From positions 77,128,001-77,192,000 of the forward strand of contig JBITNC010000001.1 in assembly GCA_050084985.1 (NCBI GenBank): a stretch of 64,000 nt of DNA, read 5' to 3'. Below the pieces are notes generated by a model. That model searched no databases. It worked only from the letters and a program-made list of their open reading frames with translations, and was not told where the DNA came from. Source of the stretch: Nageia nagi (taxonomy: Eukaryota > Pinophyta). Within the stretch, counting starts at the first letter, position 1, and each line of letters begins with the position of its first letter. Below, in pieces: positions 52,501 through 62,354 of the stretch. The position numbers and the translations under genes are program-made.

Positions 52501-54911
52501 TGACCAGTCAATCAGTTTTAATTTGCATAGGCAATGTTAGTGTTGGAATCTGCTCTAACTTCTGTGGCTTAATAGTTTACTATTCCTCTATACCTAGTTG
52601 ATTCAAATTAATACATATTTCGTTGTTTGTTTACCATACAAATTTGACCTCAAATGTAACAATTATCTGTGGTTGTGTTGTTATTTCCAAATTTTAACAC
52701 TTTTTAGACCTTTGGCTAACTTGTTTATTGGGCTGTCAAATAGGTGCTGTGGCAATTACAATTGCTAGCCCCACTGATCTTGTAAAAGTGCGCCTACAGG
52801 CTGAAGGGAAGTTACCTCCTGGAGTGCCAAGACGTTATTCTGGAGCAATGAATGCATATGCAACAATTGTTAGACAAGTAAGTTACTTCTTGGCATCTTT
52901 GGGTGAAGATTTATATGAACTCCATTCTTTGTCACCTTTTCTCACTCTCCCTTTTATATATGCCAGGAAGGGTTGGGTGCTTTGTGGACAGGACTTGGTC
53001 CAAATGTTGCACGTAATGCCATAATCAATGCTGCTGAGCTGGCAAGTTATGATCAAGTAAAACAGGTAAGATAACTGCTGAAAACCATGGTTTGTGAATT
53101 GGACTTTCTTCTAACTAGCTTGTTCATGTAAATTCTCATGACTCGTGCATTGTATTGTTTATGCTTGCAGACTTTATTAAAGCTTCCAGGGTTTTCCGAT
53201 AATGTTTTTACTCACTTGTTATCAGGACTTGGGGCTGGCTTCTTTGCAGTGTGTATTGGCTCCCCAGTTGATGTTGTAAGTATTGTGAATTTTTGACATT
53301 TTTTCTGATTCCTGTTTTCATTGTATCCAGATGTGTTGTATTCTGCTACAGATGGATACTCTTTTGGGCAACTCTTCCTTTTTTTGTCATTCTTTATATT
53401 CTAATATATCACTCTCAATATTGAAATTGAATGTTTCCAAATTGAAACAAACAAGTAATCCAAGAAACTAATGCCTATTTCTGAATGGAACTACCAAAAT
53501 CCATTTTTTTAATTTAAATAGAACCATGCAAGAAGATGTGTGTGTCATGACCTCGATTTAAAATAAATAAATAAATAGTTCAAAGAGTAAAGTTAGTATT
53601 TAAGTGAATAAGTGGGGCCAAAAAGTGAAGTTAGTACTTAAGTGAATAAGTGAGGCCAAAAAGTAAAGTTAGTATTTAAATGGATAAGTGGGATCCTTGA
53701 AGAGGATATATAGATTGCACTCCTTTCCCGAAAGGGAGTTAGTTTTTGGAAATCATTTGAAGTCTGCCCAGCAGAAAGGCTTGGAGCCAGATGTTCCTTC
53801 TCAACCTCCACTAACAAACATTGGAGATGCCCCCCTTCTCTGGTTGTGCATGTTAATTCTCAGCATATTGCAGCCTGTGCATGTCATTTCTGATCAAAGC
53901 GTAGCTGCATTTACAAGGTTTGAGTGTTGTAATTGTTAACTTATTTCAGTTGTTGATGTTTAGTTTATTATAAATACAAGAAAATACAAAAATTGCAGTT
54001 TTGTAGGGTATATTTCTGTGTTTTTTTTTAGGGATATTACAGTGTGGCATCAAACACTTCATAGCCACCATTTGCAGATTTGGCAAAGATGTTGGGGACA
54101 AAATAATAAGTAATTTAATCCACCGAAACATTATCAAATGCTGATGAAACAACAATGCTCTATTTTAATTTGCAGATGTGGTAGATCTTTTGTGTACAGA
54201 ACAAAACACTAATTTATGTCACACAAACCATTGCTTTAATCAAGGGAACAACATTCCATGCTTCTTTGATATGTTGGTCAAACTTGTTCGGAACAGAATA
54301 GTGTGGATTCCAAATATTAGCTTCATCTTCAGTCAAAATGGTCTTCTAAACTATTATTTTCTAGAGAAACTTGATTTTCATTGTTTGTTATATAATGTGG
54401 TGATATATGAAACTTAATCTTCATAGATGTTGTGGAGTCTTTCTGTAATTAAAGCAATAGAGAACATTGCCTACTTGGAGTATGGGTTACTGAGCAGTCA
54501 TGGAAAGGCTTTCACTTACTGCCATCCTATTGCTAAATATAATGTCCTGTACTAAGTCTTGCTCTTTTTTTAGTGTTGCAGAACACTTGAAATTGCTGGA
54601 GTTTTTAGTATAATGTATGTCCATGAGATCAGTTATGGTTAATGTTTTATTACTTCTTGCACACTTTGTTGCTTGGTAAACATCACTCTATTGTTTGCTT
54701 GTAAACCAAGCATTTATGCATTGTTTGTAATTGTTATTTGCATGTAGTCTCCACATTGGACTTGATTGAAGAATATATATTCTTTGTAATTGTGCAAGGA
54801 CTGTAATAATTGTTTACATGTTTTTTTGTGCAGGTAAAGTCAAGAATGATGGGCAACTCTCAAGCCTATAAAAACACATTGGATTGCTTCGTGAAGACTT
54901 TAAAAAATGAG
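40490..54911 (+). CDS. PUMP1: Mitochondrial uncoupling protein, plant UCP1/PUMP1 type (3' end outside window)
   Basis: Inner-membrane carrier of the SLC25 family; plant uncoupling proteins let protons or anions such as dicarboxylates and aspartate/glutamate cross and limit reactive oxygen. Seven coding exons join to 264 codons: 40490-40576, 40759-40968, 43218-43296, 52744-52877, 52967-53065, 53171-53275 and 54834-54911. All introns whose ends are visible are GT-AG. Carrier signatures are present three times: [10 protein letters not shown] (residues about 33-42), [10 protein letters not shown] (about 135-144) and PVDVVKSRMM (split by intron 6). The UCP-type segment [18 protein letters not shown] is intact. 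Family members have about 300-306 residues, so roughly 40 C-terminal residues (last helix) lie in exon(s) beyond 64000. No stops or shifts. Confidence 0.95.
40759..40968 (+). CDS. PUMP1: UCP exon 2
   Basis: 70 codons, phase 0, acceptor TTCATGTAG. Holds the first carrier signature [10 protein letters not shown], the matrix loop and [20 protein letters not shown] through LYEP. The loop [13 protein letters not shown] is a few residues shorter than in some angiosperm UCP1 proteins. Confidence 0.95.
40969..43217 (+). other. UCP intron 2 (2.2 kb)
   Basis: GTATGT...CAG. AT-rich. It contains GAAAGAAAGAAA at 41618-41630 and unassigned sequence with accidental frames at 41660-42040, then a 144-bp duplication at 42412-42705. 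No element boundaries found. Confidence 0.8.
42412..42705 (+). repeat. 144-bp tandem duplication in intron 2
   Basis: The anchor AAATTGCTTCTAAATAG is at 42434 and 42578; both copies end TATTTTAATAAATAATAGC. Well conserved with about a dozen differences. Confidence 0.9.
43218..43296 (+). CDS. PUMP1: UCP exon 3
   Basis: 26 codons plus one base, [13 protein letters not shown] to ALTT, acceptor CATACAG, donor G|GTAATT. The split Gly codon is completed in exon 4, 9.4 kb away. Confidence 0.93.
45313..46378. repeat. Array of imperfect palindromes, GCGCATG...CATGCGC
   Basis: Units of about 46 bp read GCGCATGATTT, AAAAGTCAT, a short centre, ATGACTTTT and AAAGCATGCGC, so outer and inner arms are both self-complementary. 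Full or near-full units lie at 45313-45358, 45628-45674, 45701-45748, 45971-46020, 46261-46306 and 46332-46378. Partial units are at 45432, 45791, 45863, 46081 and 46221. Units are separated by 40-150 bp of unlike sequence. The block precedes a TATA box at 46549, so it may be the U3 of an old LTR. Confidence 0.75.
46549..46556 (+). promoter_or_regulatory. TATA box in intron 3
   Basis: TATAAAAG followed 17 bp later by the ATG at 46573; it resembles the LTR promoter of Gypsy-type elements more than a host promoter. Confidence 0.35.
46573..46995 (+). CDS. Unrecognised 140-codon frame in intron 3
   Basis: [18 protein letters not shown]... to IAEELEEK, a highly charged, Lys/Glu/Asp-rich protein without membrane segment or signal peptide. 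It ends in a likely helical Glu/Lys run, and after the TAG the same frame stays charged ([12 protein letters not shown]). I do not recognise a family. The setting (palindromic array, TATA box, and a second LTR-like stretch with TATTTATAGCCC near 47470) suggests a retroelement-derived protein rather than a host gene. Confidence 0.3.
   Translation: MHIKNLLSISKFDKLSKVRMVGASFEIKREKIDLEEVPNTDDVSSKKMSNIDLATMIRASHEDPSQRLKDGSIETHYASKFIFRVNNTLSVTKVLLNKDPKASQDLEAYTQTMEIDEVKALGAKWIKELLRRIAEELEEK
48495..48604 (+). repeat. 54-56-bp tandem duplication
   Basis: CAGACTGACCAAGGTGGAAT and its continuation to GCAATTAAATTT occur twice in a row (48495 and 48549), with two inserted bases in the second copy. Confidence 0.95.
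48541..48858 (-). CDS. Unrecognised 105-codon frame, minus strand, intron 3
   Basis: [20 protein letters not shown] through [20 protein letters not shown] to a hydrophobic stretch. The composition looks protein-like, not random AT translation, and the end overlaps the 54-bp duplication. No family recognised. It could be a fragment of a repeat-encoded protein. Confidence 0.25.
   Translation of the reverse strand: MKRQKSKRGGIELFKAQEENFIPFRNGWTQESLSHPWSQIVKALMQYFTMDGRYSTVFSYHFIVLNLIKQDKPYSFPYFLCNSLENLIAMVQSDKVISTLGQSEI
48956..49153 (-). CDS. Possible secreted-peptide first exon, minus strand
   Basis: From the second Met the frame reads [24 protein letters not shown], a short basic start and hydrophobic core like a signal peptide. 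The DNA then reads TTTTCAG|GTAAGT, a consensus 5' splice site on the minus strand. I found no clear second exon. It may be chance within a long intron. Confidence 0.2.
   Translation of the reverse strand: MDTPGCGNCHAKSSPITSEGTKMRRSYYAFMMMIMLSCMLLKSSNGIFSGKSSSSRQTTKAYKIF
50499..50503. repeat. Left duplication flanking solo-LTR-like insert
   Basis: TAAGA, identical to 51964-51968. Confidence 0.7.
50504..51963 (-). mobile_element. Solo-LTR-like insertion, 1,460 bp, in UCP intron 3
   Basis: Bounded by TGGTTTGATG and GGGACATTACA, i.e. TG...CA ends, and flanked by a perfect TAAGA duplication. Read on the minus strand it starts TGTAATGTCCCC, similar to the start of the LTR at 53543, which suggests that orientation. 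It contains a TATA-like TTTATAAA near 51605 and no retroviral-type protein. Either a solo LTR left by recombination or a small non-autonomous element. Confidence 0.65.
52744..52877 (+). CDS. PUMP1: UCP exon 4
   Basis: 134 nt; completes Gly then [18 protein letters not shown] (second carrier signature), [19 protein letters not shown] and IVRQ. Donor CAA|GTAAGT. Confidence 0.95.
52967..53065 (+). CDS. PUMP1: UCP exon 5
   Basis: 33 codons, [18 protein letters not shown] to YDQVKQ, flanked by an 89-bp and a 105-bp intron. Confidence 0.95.
53171..53275 (+). CDS. PUMP1: UCP exon 6
   Basis: 35 codons, [19 protein letters not shown] to GSPVDV. The third carrier signature begins here and is interrupted by intron 6. 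Confidence 0.95.
53543..54041 (+). mobile_element. Solo LTR, 499 bp, in UCP intron 6
   Basis: Starts TGTCATGACCTCG and ends GGGATATTACA; flanked by GTGTG on both sides (53538-53542 and 54042-54046). TATA-like GGATATATAG at 53705. The left duplication lies in a short GT run, so chance identity is possible, and TGGCATCA after the right end could also be read as a degenerate primer site. No internal coding region is present. Confidence 0.6.
53590..53693 (+). repeat. 38-bp tandem repeat inside the solo LTR
   Basis: Three copies starting at 53590, 53628 and 53666 of AAGTTAGTATTTAAGTGAAT plus AAGTGGGGCCAAAAAGTG, with few changes. Confidence 0.9.
54834..54911 (+). CDS. PUMP1: UCP exon 7
   Basis: 26 codons, [19 protein letters not shown] to LKNE, acceptor TTTTGTGCAG, donor GAG|GTATAA. 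The following exon, expected to begin with a GPMAFYKGF-like segment, is not found before 64000. Confidence 0.93.
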
Positions 54912-55479
54912 GTATAAAATCTTATCCTATGGTTCTTTTAGTTCTTCGTGTTCTTACTTTTATGCTGTAATTAGTTACTTCTTATTTTCATTCTGAATTT
55001 GCATTGATACTTCCGTTATTTTTGGGTAATAAAAGACTTACCTATTACATTTCATAGTAAAATGATAGCATCTTTGAGACTTCCAGCATCTGGTGGCCAA
55101 GACCTTTCTCAAGCAGTCCAAAAACCATATATGGTAGATATGCACAAAAAAAACTGATGAAAAGCAAATGATATACCTGTAGAGTTAGTATTCAAAACAT
55201 TTATGTCCAACTAACCATAAAGCTAGAGCTATACATGATACATTCAAGATGAAGCTATTGAAATCTAGCTTTGAGAGCCATCCGGCAGTGATAGATGTAC
55301 CATCCAAAAACCAGACACGAAACCCAAAGATTAGACATAAGAAACCAAACAAGGAAGCGAACTACTGGTCATTACACAGCCCACATCATGGGCTACATGT
55401 TCCACCAGCTTGCCCACTACAATGGATATGCAATTCTTAATATGTGTTTTGGAAGCCCATATCATGTTGGGATTAACGT

Positions 55480-56160
55480 CTTTGACAATAATATCATTCA
55501 TTGTCACAAAGATGTCAGGAATGGACTCCTCCATCTAATTATGGATTACAAAGGAGTTGATAGGGTGCTTACATATTCTTGGAGAGTGCCCACATTGGTC
55601 ATTTATTGGGTCACCTCATCGTATACAATGATAGTGAGGAAGTGTACGAGTTCTTGGTCTTCCTTGACTCGTGCATCCACTTTGACACGTATCATTCTTG
55701 CCAACCATTGCACCAATGATGTAATTACATTGAAGTTGTTCACAGGGTGCCTAGGTACTCTTGAAGAGTGCTCAAGTTGTCCGTTTATTGAGTCACCTCA
55801 TGAATCACAGTGATAATAAGGCAACAAATGAGATTTTGGTCTTCTTCCACTCAACACTGCCTTTGTAGTTTGTAGGAAGATGCCTTGCACATCCGCTTTG
55901 ATGTATATGTCATTATTGTCAACCACCAATGATGAATTACAAAGAAGTTTTTTACATGGTACCTTAGCACTCTTCAAGAGTGCCTACATTGGCTATTTAT
56001 TGAGTTACCTCATGATTCACAATGAAGGTGAGGGAGTGCATGAGGTTTTGGTCTTCCTCCACTTAACATAGCATCTCTAGGAAGATATCAAGCATGTCCA
56101 CTTCAACATATATGCCATTCATGCCTACCATTGCACTTTAGTAGCATTAGCTATCTCCAA
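55480..56160 (+). repeat. Tandem repeat of about 200 bp, three diverged copies
   Basis: Anchors GAGAGTGCCCACATTGGTCA (55579), GAAGAGTGCTCAAGTTGTCC (55762) and CAAGAGTGCCTACATTGGCT (55974), each followed by TTTATTG.GTCACCTCAT and TTGGTCTTCCTCCACT-like wording. Frames in it, up to 172 codons, are not kept between copies. Confidence 0.75.
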
Positions 56161-56426
56161 CGAAGGTACCTTTTCGTTCTAATTTGTGAGATGACCAAGG
56201 AGTTGTTGAACCTCTCCCAAATTCCTATGCACCTTATCTTATATTTTCAACATCCAAGTCCAAGGATTGGCTATGTTATTTCTACAAGAGTGATGCAAGA
56301 TCCATGAGTTTCAGCCAAGGAATATCCACCAACTCTAGTTCATTCGTGCTAAAAGCCACCCAAGCACCAAACACCTCCAAGGTCTTGAGAAACTTATGCC
56401 ATAGTTCTAGGATTCTTGCCAAGTGG

Positions 56427-56923
56427 TGAAGGATTTGAACTAGATCTAAACAAATCCTCTAGGACCTTAGACTAGGAAACTCAAGATAAACATCTATAAT
56501 TCTAAGAACATCATTCACACAATATGACACCAATATAATGTGGTTCCTCCCTCCTTGGGAGTACATCCACAACTAGCTCTCTTATTCTCAAATCTATGTC
56601 TCTCTTACAACTATTCTCTAGCTCTCTCCTACACAACCAAGTAGAGTAATCTTACTCAAAACTTAGATATGTTTACATGAGGAGAGGCCCTCTATTTATA
56701 GGTTGAGAGCACCTCCCTAACCTTCCTTTAACCCAAGGGTAAGGTTAGGGTTACATTAAATGTACCACCAAACTTCAACCTACCAACTAACTCCTTTGGT
56801 AAAGTCAAAGTCTATACATTAAAGAATTCTATTAATCACTTAAGGTATCTACATACCTTTAAGTGATTAATTGAATTTACAAGGAGTCTAGATATTCACA
56901 ATATTTCATTACAAATTCTAACA
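56427..56923 (-). repeat. 3' LTR of Copia-D
   Basis: 497 bp, the same length as in Copia-B, TGTTAGAATTTG ... TTCA on the minus strand. Where the Copia-B palindrome has an A-A mismatch beside CTTAAG, this copy has a matched pair (CACTTAA with TTAAGTG). Confidence 0.93.
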
Positions 56924-56933
56924 CTCCCCCTTA
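56924..56933 (-). other. Polypurine tract, Copia-D
   Basis: TAAGGGGGAG on the minus strand, next to the LTR. Confidence 0.9.
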
Positions 56934-57417
56934 ATGTAATATTGGGATAGAGCGTAGAAGAGAGAAGAGAGAGAGTAAGAGAGAGTTCTCCTCCATAGAG
57001 ATACAAGTGGAGATGAGAACTTTTACATATTTTTGAAAATCTTTTTGAGAACTAGTATGAGACTCACAACATTACCATTTGACAAAAATGGTTTACAATA
57101 CAATCATTAACCACAACTGGTTTCACTGTACATAGTAGTCGATCAACTTTAAGCTGACATGTGAGTCTCCATGAGCTTGCTTTCACAAGGTGAGTAACCT
57201 GCATTTCTAAGGAAGATCCTGCATGCTACAAGCAACTCATGAACAAAATCAGTTAGATGCATCATATATTCAAATAAGAGAATCAAATAATGCCATCTTA
57301 TAAATAACTGATCAATGGTGCACTATAAGCCATCACAGAGATGCCAAGCCATCACTCATAGTCACCTGTTGTATATAGACATGTGTTGATTTTAAAATAG
57401 AGCATAAAAATTGTACA

Positions 57418-57689
57418 ACGAGTTTCTCACGCAGAGCAAACTCACCACGGAGGTATAGAATGTACAACAAGTTCGTCACGCAGAGCGAACTTACCACGGA
57501 GGTATATTAAATTACATGCTCAAAATTTGTACAATAAGTTTCTCACGCAGAGCAAACTCACCACGGAGGTATAAAATGTACAACAAGTTTGTCACGCAGA
57601 GCAAACTTACCACTGAGGTATATAAAATAATCAACACTCTATAACAATAATTGTACAACAAGTTTGTCACGCAGAGCAAACTTACCACG
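57418..57689 (-). repeat. Five-hairpin tandem array after pol, Copia-D
   Basis: Same five units, order and spacing as in Copia-B, including GAGTTT/AAACTC and AAGTTCG/CGAACTT variants around CTCTGCGTGA. The array is therefore inherited with the family and is not a private expansion. Confidence 0.9.
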
Positions 57690-57751
57690 GAGGTCTAGAA
57701 TGTACAATCAAAAAAGGCCTCTTAGAGGTGAAGTTGTCATCACTAACAAAA

Positions 57752-60700
57752 GTTTAAACTTCACTCCCCCTTGAGGGCAACTTCACCAACCCTAGAGAAT
57801 CCCTAAGCTTGCAGAACTGAGCTTCAGGAAGGGGCTTGGTGAACAAATCAGCGGAGTTGTCAGTAGATGGACAATATACTGCAAGTGTATGATGTCATCT
57901 AGAACCTTCTCCTGATAAAATGAGCTTGGATTTCGACATGTTTGGTTCGCTGATGGAACACAGGATTCTTAGCCAAAGAGATAGCGATTGATTATCTGAC
58001 GAAATAAGAGTCACAGTAGGTTGCTTCTTGGAAGCCCAAGAGATAGCACCTGAACCAATGCTAAACACATATGCAGAGGTTGATTTTCTGTCATCTCTAT
58101 CTCCCCCATAATCAGAATCTGAGAACCCTGAGAGAACAATCGAGGGCACTTTGGAATACTTAAGAGCAAGATCCTTTGTCCCTGCGACATACACTCAAGA
58201 TTTGCTTAACAGCATTGAGGTGTTCAACATATGGTTGTTGCATGAATCGTGCCATGAGATTCACTGCAAAGGCAATATCAGGACGAGAGATAGTCAGATA
58301 CAGAAGACTACCAATCAATTGTCTATAAGCTGTAGCATCAGCCAACTGAGAATCTGAGCTCAGAGATACAACAATTCCAGGAGAAACAGGTATTGCAGCA
58401 TATTTACATTCGTCCATGCCAAACTTTTGCAAGATGTCTGATATATACTTAGATTGACTAAGATAAGTACAATCTTTGTGTTGGTATACTTGCATCCCAA
58501 GATAGTAATGCAATAGACCTAGATCAGTCATTTCAAATGTTGCCTTGAGTTTGGAGATGCACTCTTGGATGATTTCAATATTATTCCCTGTTATGAGAAG
58601 ATCATCCACATAAAGGAGAATTATGACCACGTCATTTCCTTGATTGAGTACATATAGATCTGAATCTGAGAAGCACTTGGAAAAACCAATATCTGCAAAG
58701 AATCCTGAAATTTTCTTGTACCATGCTCTAGGTGCTTGCTTAAGTCCATACAAAGACTTCTTTAGTTTACACACAAGAGTCTCTTTTCCTTCTGGAATAA
58801 ATCCTTCTGGTTGATTCATGTAGATGTCAACATCTAAGTCACCATTGAGAAATGCACTTTTGACATCAAGTTGAAAAGCTTTCCATCCTTGAGCTGCAGA
58901 AAGAGCAAGAATTATTCTGACAGTAGGCATCTTGGCTACAGGAGCAAAGGTTTCCTCATAATCAATACCATATTTCTGAGCGAATCCTTTGGCTACTAAC
59001 CTTGCCTTGTATTTTTCAATGTTTCCATCAGAATTGTACTTGACCTTGTATATCCATTTATTGCCAATCACATTTTTCTCATTGGGATAAGGAACCAAAT
59101 CCCAAGTTTCATTTTTTATGAGAGCCTCATACTCAACTTTCATAGCTTCCATCCAACACTCTTGCTTGGAAGCTTCTTTGAAGGTTGATGGCTCATGCAT
59201 ATTATCAATTTTGGCAAATAAGGATTTATTCAAGGTCATACTTCTTGTAATTCTCTGTGCCGGAGAATTTTGCTCTTGTGGTGACTTCTCTACATGCTCA
59301 TCCAACCAGTTAGGTGCAGGCGAAGAATCATCTGTATCAGACACTTCAGCATGAGAGGTCGTATCCTCAGAAAGTTCATTGAACTTAACATCCCTAGACA
59401 CAAAGACTATTTTATGGATGAAGAGTAGAGCCTGTAACCTCTATGCTGATTATCATACCCCACAAAGATGCATTTTTCTGATCGTTTATCTAGCTTCTTT
59501 CTTTTCTCTGAGGTAATGAAGGCAAATGCATCACAACCAAAGATTCTGAAGTGTGAGAGGTTAGGTTTCTTTCCTGTCCATGCTTCATATGGAGTTTTAC
59601 CTTCAACTGCCTTAGTAGGACACCTATTTAGGGTGTGAATAGCAGTGTGAACAGCTTCGCCCCATAAGAAACTAGGAAGGTTACCCAACATGCATCTTGC
59701 CATTTCCATAATGGTACGATTCTTTCTTTCAGCAACTCCATTTTGCTGAGGGGTGTATGGGATTGTGAATTGTCGCTTAATCCCGTGTTTAACACAAAAG
59801 TTGTTAAACTCATTGCTATTATATTCACCCCCATTGTCAGATCTCAGCATTTTGATCTTAAATCAGTTTGATTTTCAACAAGTGCCTTGAAGTCTTGAAA
59901 CCTGTCAAAAGTTTGATCCTTGTGCTCAAGTAGATAACCAAATGTCATCCTGCTGAAGTCATCAATGAAGGTCAGAACATAAGAAGCTCCACCTAGTGAC
60001 TTAGTCTGAAAAGGACCCATCAAATCTGAATGCACAAGCTGAAGAGGACAAGTAGCCCGAGTTGCCTTATCTTTTTCAAACTTTTGCCTATGCATCTTTC
60101 CTAGAATGCACCTTTCACAAAGACCAACTGTAGGTGAAATATTAGGTAAACCTTCCACAAGTTCTTGAGTTTTCATAGCTTGAATACTCTTGTGGTTAAG
60201 GTGTCCTAATCGTTGATGCCAAAGATTACCTTTTGAACAAACATTTGTTAGCAAGACAAAGCTTTGAAGGTACTTGATCCACATATAAAGGTCATTCTTT
60301 ACTGATCCTTTCATCAAAGTGGCAAGTCCTTTCTTAACACACCAAGAGTGTGAGGTAAACTCAAATGAGCATCCTTTCCTTGTAATTTGAATCACGGAGA
60401 TGAGATTCATTCTTAGTTTAGGCACATAAAAGACATTGTCAAGAGTCTTTCCATGAATCTTCACAATCCCTATTCCGTGAACATCAAGGACTGTATTATC
60501 ACCTATCACAACTGCATCCTTTTTGTACTTATGAAAATTTTCAAACTTATCCTTTTCATAACACATGTGATTAGTGCATCCTGTATCAACAATCCAATCA
60601 TTTGAAATAGTTTGAGTCATTGAGTAGTAGGCAACAGAAGCAGCATGCTTGTTCTTCTTTTTATTATTGAAATTTCTCATATTTGCATTTCCCTTTCCTT

Positions 60701-61571
60701 TTTGAGCAAATTTCTTTTTGCGACAATCATACTCTTTGTGCCCAAAGATGCCACAGAAGTTACAATTCCCATCAAACTTTTCTTGTGGTGTTGGATTGCT
60801 TGATCCTGCTTTATCATTCCTGTGCCTGTAGTTGCCATGATTGTTGTTGTTGTTGCCCTTTTTGTCATACTTCCTGAAGGTAGATGAGGACTTGTTGTCT
60901 TTGAATTTGTAATGTTTGAACTTTTTCTTGAAAGGAGTTTTGGTTGCTCCTAGAGCAATGCCATGGTCCTTTGGAGAAAGGTTCAACATTTTCTTGTTCA
61001 AAGTTTCCTCATGCTTTAGAAGAAGTCTTGAAAGGTTATCAAGTGAGATGACATCTTCTTCATCATCGAGCCTTGTTTCCATAACTGTGACAAAGTTGCT
61101 GAACTTTGAAGTAAGGCTTTGTAGAATGATGAAGACCATGAACTCATCATTGATCCAGTTGCATCCACAACCAACCAGTTGTGTCCTGAGGTCAATGATT
61201 TTGTTTAAGTAGATGGAGGCACTTTCATCTTCACTTTGTCGATACTGCAACAACTTTTGTAGAATGGTAAACCTTCTTGAAAATTTGGATCCAAGGTAGA
61301 TTTTCTTTAACCTATCCCAAGCTTCCTTTGCTGAAGTTGATGAAGAAATCATGAGAAGGACATCATCTGAAACTGCACGGTATATCATAGAAGTTGCTAA
61401 CTCATTCTTTGAGTTGTATACTTCAAGAGCCTTCTCATCGGTAGGAGCAACCGCATCTTCACTAACTGTCTGCCACAGCTTTCTTGCTTGTAACTCGGCT
61501 TTCATACGTGGTTCCCATATTCCAAAGTTGGAACCATCGAGTATGTGCTTGGGAACGAAGGTTTCAACCAT
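57752..61571 (-). pseudogene. Copia-D gag-pol polyprotein, lightly broken
   Basis: Full-length copia order. One open run covers gag, protease, the HHCC finger and most of the integrase start (61571-59844). The frame then shifts near 59850 (one T fewer than Copia-B), again near 59413 (one C fewer) and near 58190 (one base more). RT with intact YVDD (58601-58612) is open from 59401 to 58160. RNase H has an in-frame 108-bp deletion near 58010 between two CTCTT repeats that removes TTEVEY and with it the catalytic Glu, plus a one-base shift near 57988. It could supply gag and protease but not RNase H. Confidence 0.93.
59844..61571 (-). CDS. Copia-D gag-protease-integrase N-terminal open frame
   Basis: 576 codons from the gag ATG at 61571 (MVETFVPKHILDGSNFGIW), chosen because TTTTTGTAG and the ATG context match Copia-B; the open frame extends 37 codons further upstream. 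Gag has an N-terminal UBN2-like region (KLLQYRQSEDESASIYLNK), the zinc knuckle CNFCGIFGHKEYDC, a Lys/Asn-rich linker, the protease site IVDTGCTNHMC (DTG), LWHQRLGHLNHKSIQAM with CERCILGKMHRQKF (HHCC integrase finger), and HSDLMGPFQTKSLGGASYVL with the first catalytic Asp. It stops shortly before the second catalytic Asp, owing to the frameshift. Confidence 0.9.
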   Translation of the reverse strand: MVETFVPKHILDGSNFGIWEPRMKAELQARKLWQTVSEDAVAPTDEKALEVYNSKNELATSMIYRAVSDDVLLMISSSTSAKEAWDRLKKIYLGSKFSRRFTILQKLLQYRQSEDESASIYLNKIIDLRTQLVGCGCNWINDEFMVFIILQSLTSKFSNFVTVMETRLDDEEDVISLDNLSRLLLKHEETLNKKMLNLSPKDHGIALGATKTPFKKKFKHYKFKDNKSSSTFRKYDKKGNNNNNHGNYRHRNDKAGSSNPTPQEKFDGNCNFCGIFGHKEYDCRKKKFAQKGKGNANMRNFNNKKKNKHAASVAYYSMTQTISNDWIVDTGCTNHMCYEKDKFENFHKYKKDAVVIGDNTVLDVHGIGIVKIHGKTLDNVFYVPKLRMNLISVIQITRKGCSFEFTSHSWCVKKGLATLMKGSVKNDLYMWIKYLQSFVLLTNVCSKGNLWHQRLGHLNHKSIQAMKTQELVEGLPNISPTVGLCERCILGKMHRQKFEKDKATRATCPLQLVHSDLMGPFQTKSLGGASYVLTFIDDFSRMTFGYLLEHKDQTFDRFQDFKALVENQTDLRSKC

Positions 61572-61573
61572 TG

Positions 61574-61590
61574 CTACAAAAAACAATAAA
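61574..61590 (-). promoter_or_regulatory. Splice-acceptor-like site before Copia-D gag
   Basis: TTGTTTTTTGTAG on the minus strand, two bases before the ATG, the same arrangement as 23410-23426 in Copia-B. Confidence 0.4.
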
Positions 61591-61724
61591 TATGCAATAA
61601 GAATGTAAACTTTTACAATTTTTCCATCTATACATATAAAACATAAGCAAACATGTCTCACATGTGTAAACTCATTAACCACGATCCATAGAAGGATAAA
61701 GTTGGGGTTGTTTTCTTGTATAGA

Positions 61725-62092
61725 ATTAGGCCTTCACCTGGATGCCCGCAAGGTGGAGCCCAGGTACTACCAGTCCTCAACCAGTTCACCTTGGTCAGTG
61801 ATATACTCTCACAAGGAGAAGTACTTACTATTTTCCAAGGATCCGACGTATCTTGGACCGGCCATTTTAATTATCTTGATTAAGGGTTTCAGTTTTCCTC
61901 CTAGGTTATCAGGATAATCCCTGAATGGACGTGCGGACATGTGGTATCACTACACACATGCCTGTCCACCTAATAGAGTTATGTCCAATCCAACAGAGGT
62001 CTTAGGGGCAATTAAGACGGACTTACCACCACTTGGTTCTTCGGACTAAAAGGGCTCAGTCTGCCCTGTCCTCACCTCATGGCTCCCCAAAC
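61725..62092 (-). other. Conserved leader block, Copia-D copy
   Basis: Reverse complement of the Copia-B block 22907-23270, very close to it, starting GGGGAGCCATGAGGTGAGGA. Confidence 0.8.
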
Positions 62093-62354
62093 AAGTCATG
62101 TTGTGGAAAATACGTGCGGATGTATTCATTTTAGGGGTTACTTTTCACATTTTTGCGTATTGCAAGTATAAGCAAATGTGCAAAAAAATATAAAGTAAGG
62201 TGAAAAATACTCCATCCACACGAACTTGAAACCTTAAGAAGGCCAAAAAATTGAGTCCAATGGGTTTTGTTTTAACCCTAAAGGACTTTTACATTGATCA
62301 TATTTTTCTTAAAGCACTTAATGAATTAAACATAAGAACTAAGTCCTACTTAGT

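Larger units (their letters stand above)
43297..52743 (+). other. UCP intron 3 (9.4 kb)
   Basis: GTAATT...AAATAG. Its length is due mainly to repeats: a palindromic repeat array (45313-46378), an LTR-like or gene-like stretch (46500-48000), a 54-bp duplication (48495-48604) and a solo-LTR-like insert (50504-51963). 43300-45290 and 48900-50490 hold no recognised feature except a weak minus-strand reading at 48976-49085. Confidence 0.85.

Noticed and set aside
54042-54120. Internal region of a complete element after the LTR at 53543
   Set aside because: TGGCATCA could be a degenerate primer site, but no coding trace or second LTR follows before exon 7, and GTGTG on both sides fits a solo LTR better.
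55295-55813. 172-codon + strand frame in intron 7
   Set aside because: It runs through a 200-bp tandem repeat and the frame is not kept in the other repeat copies; no family is recognised.
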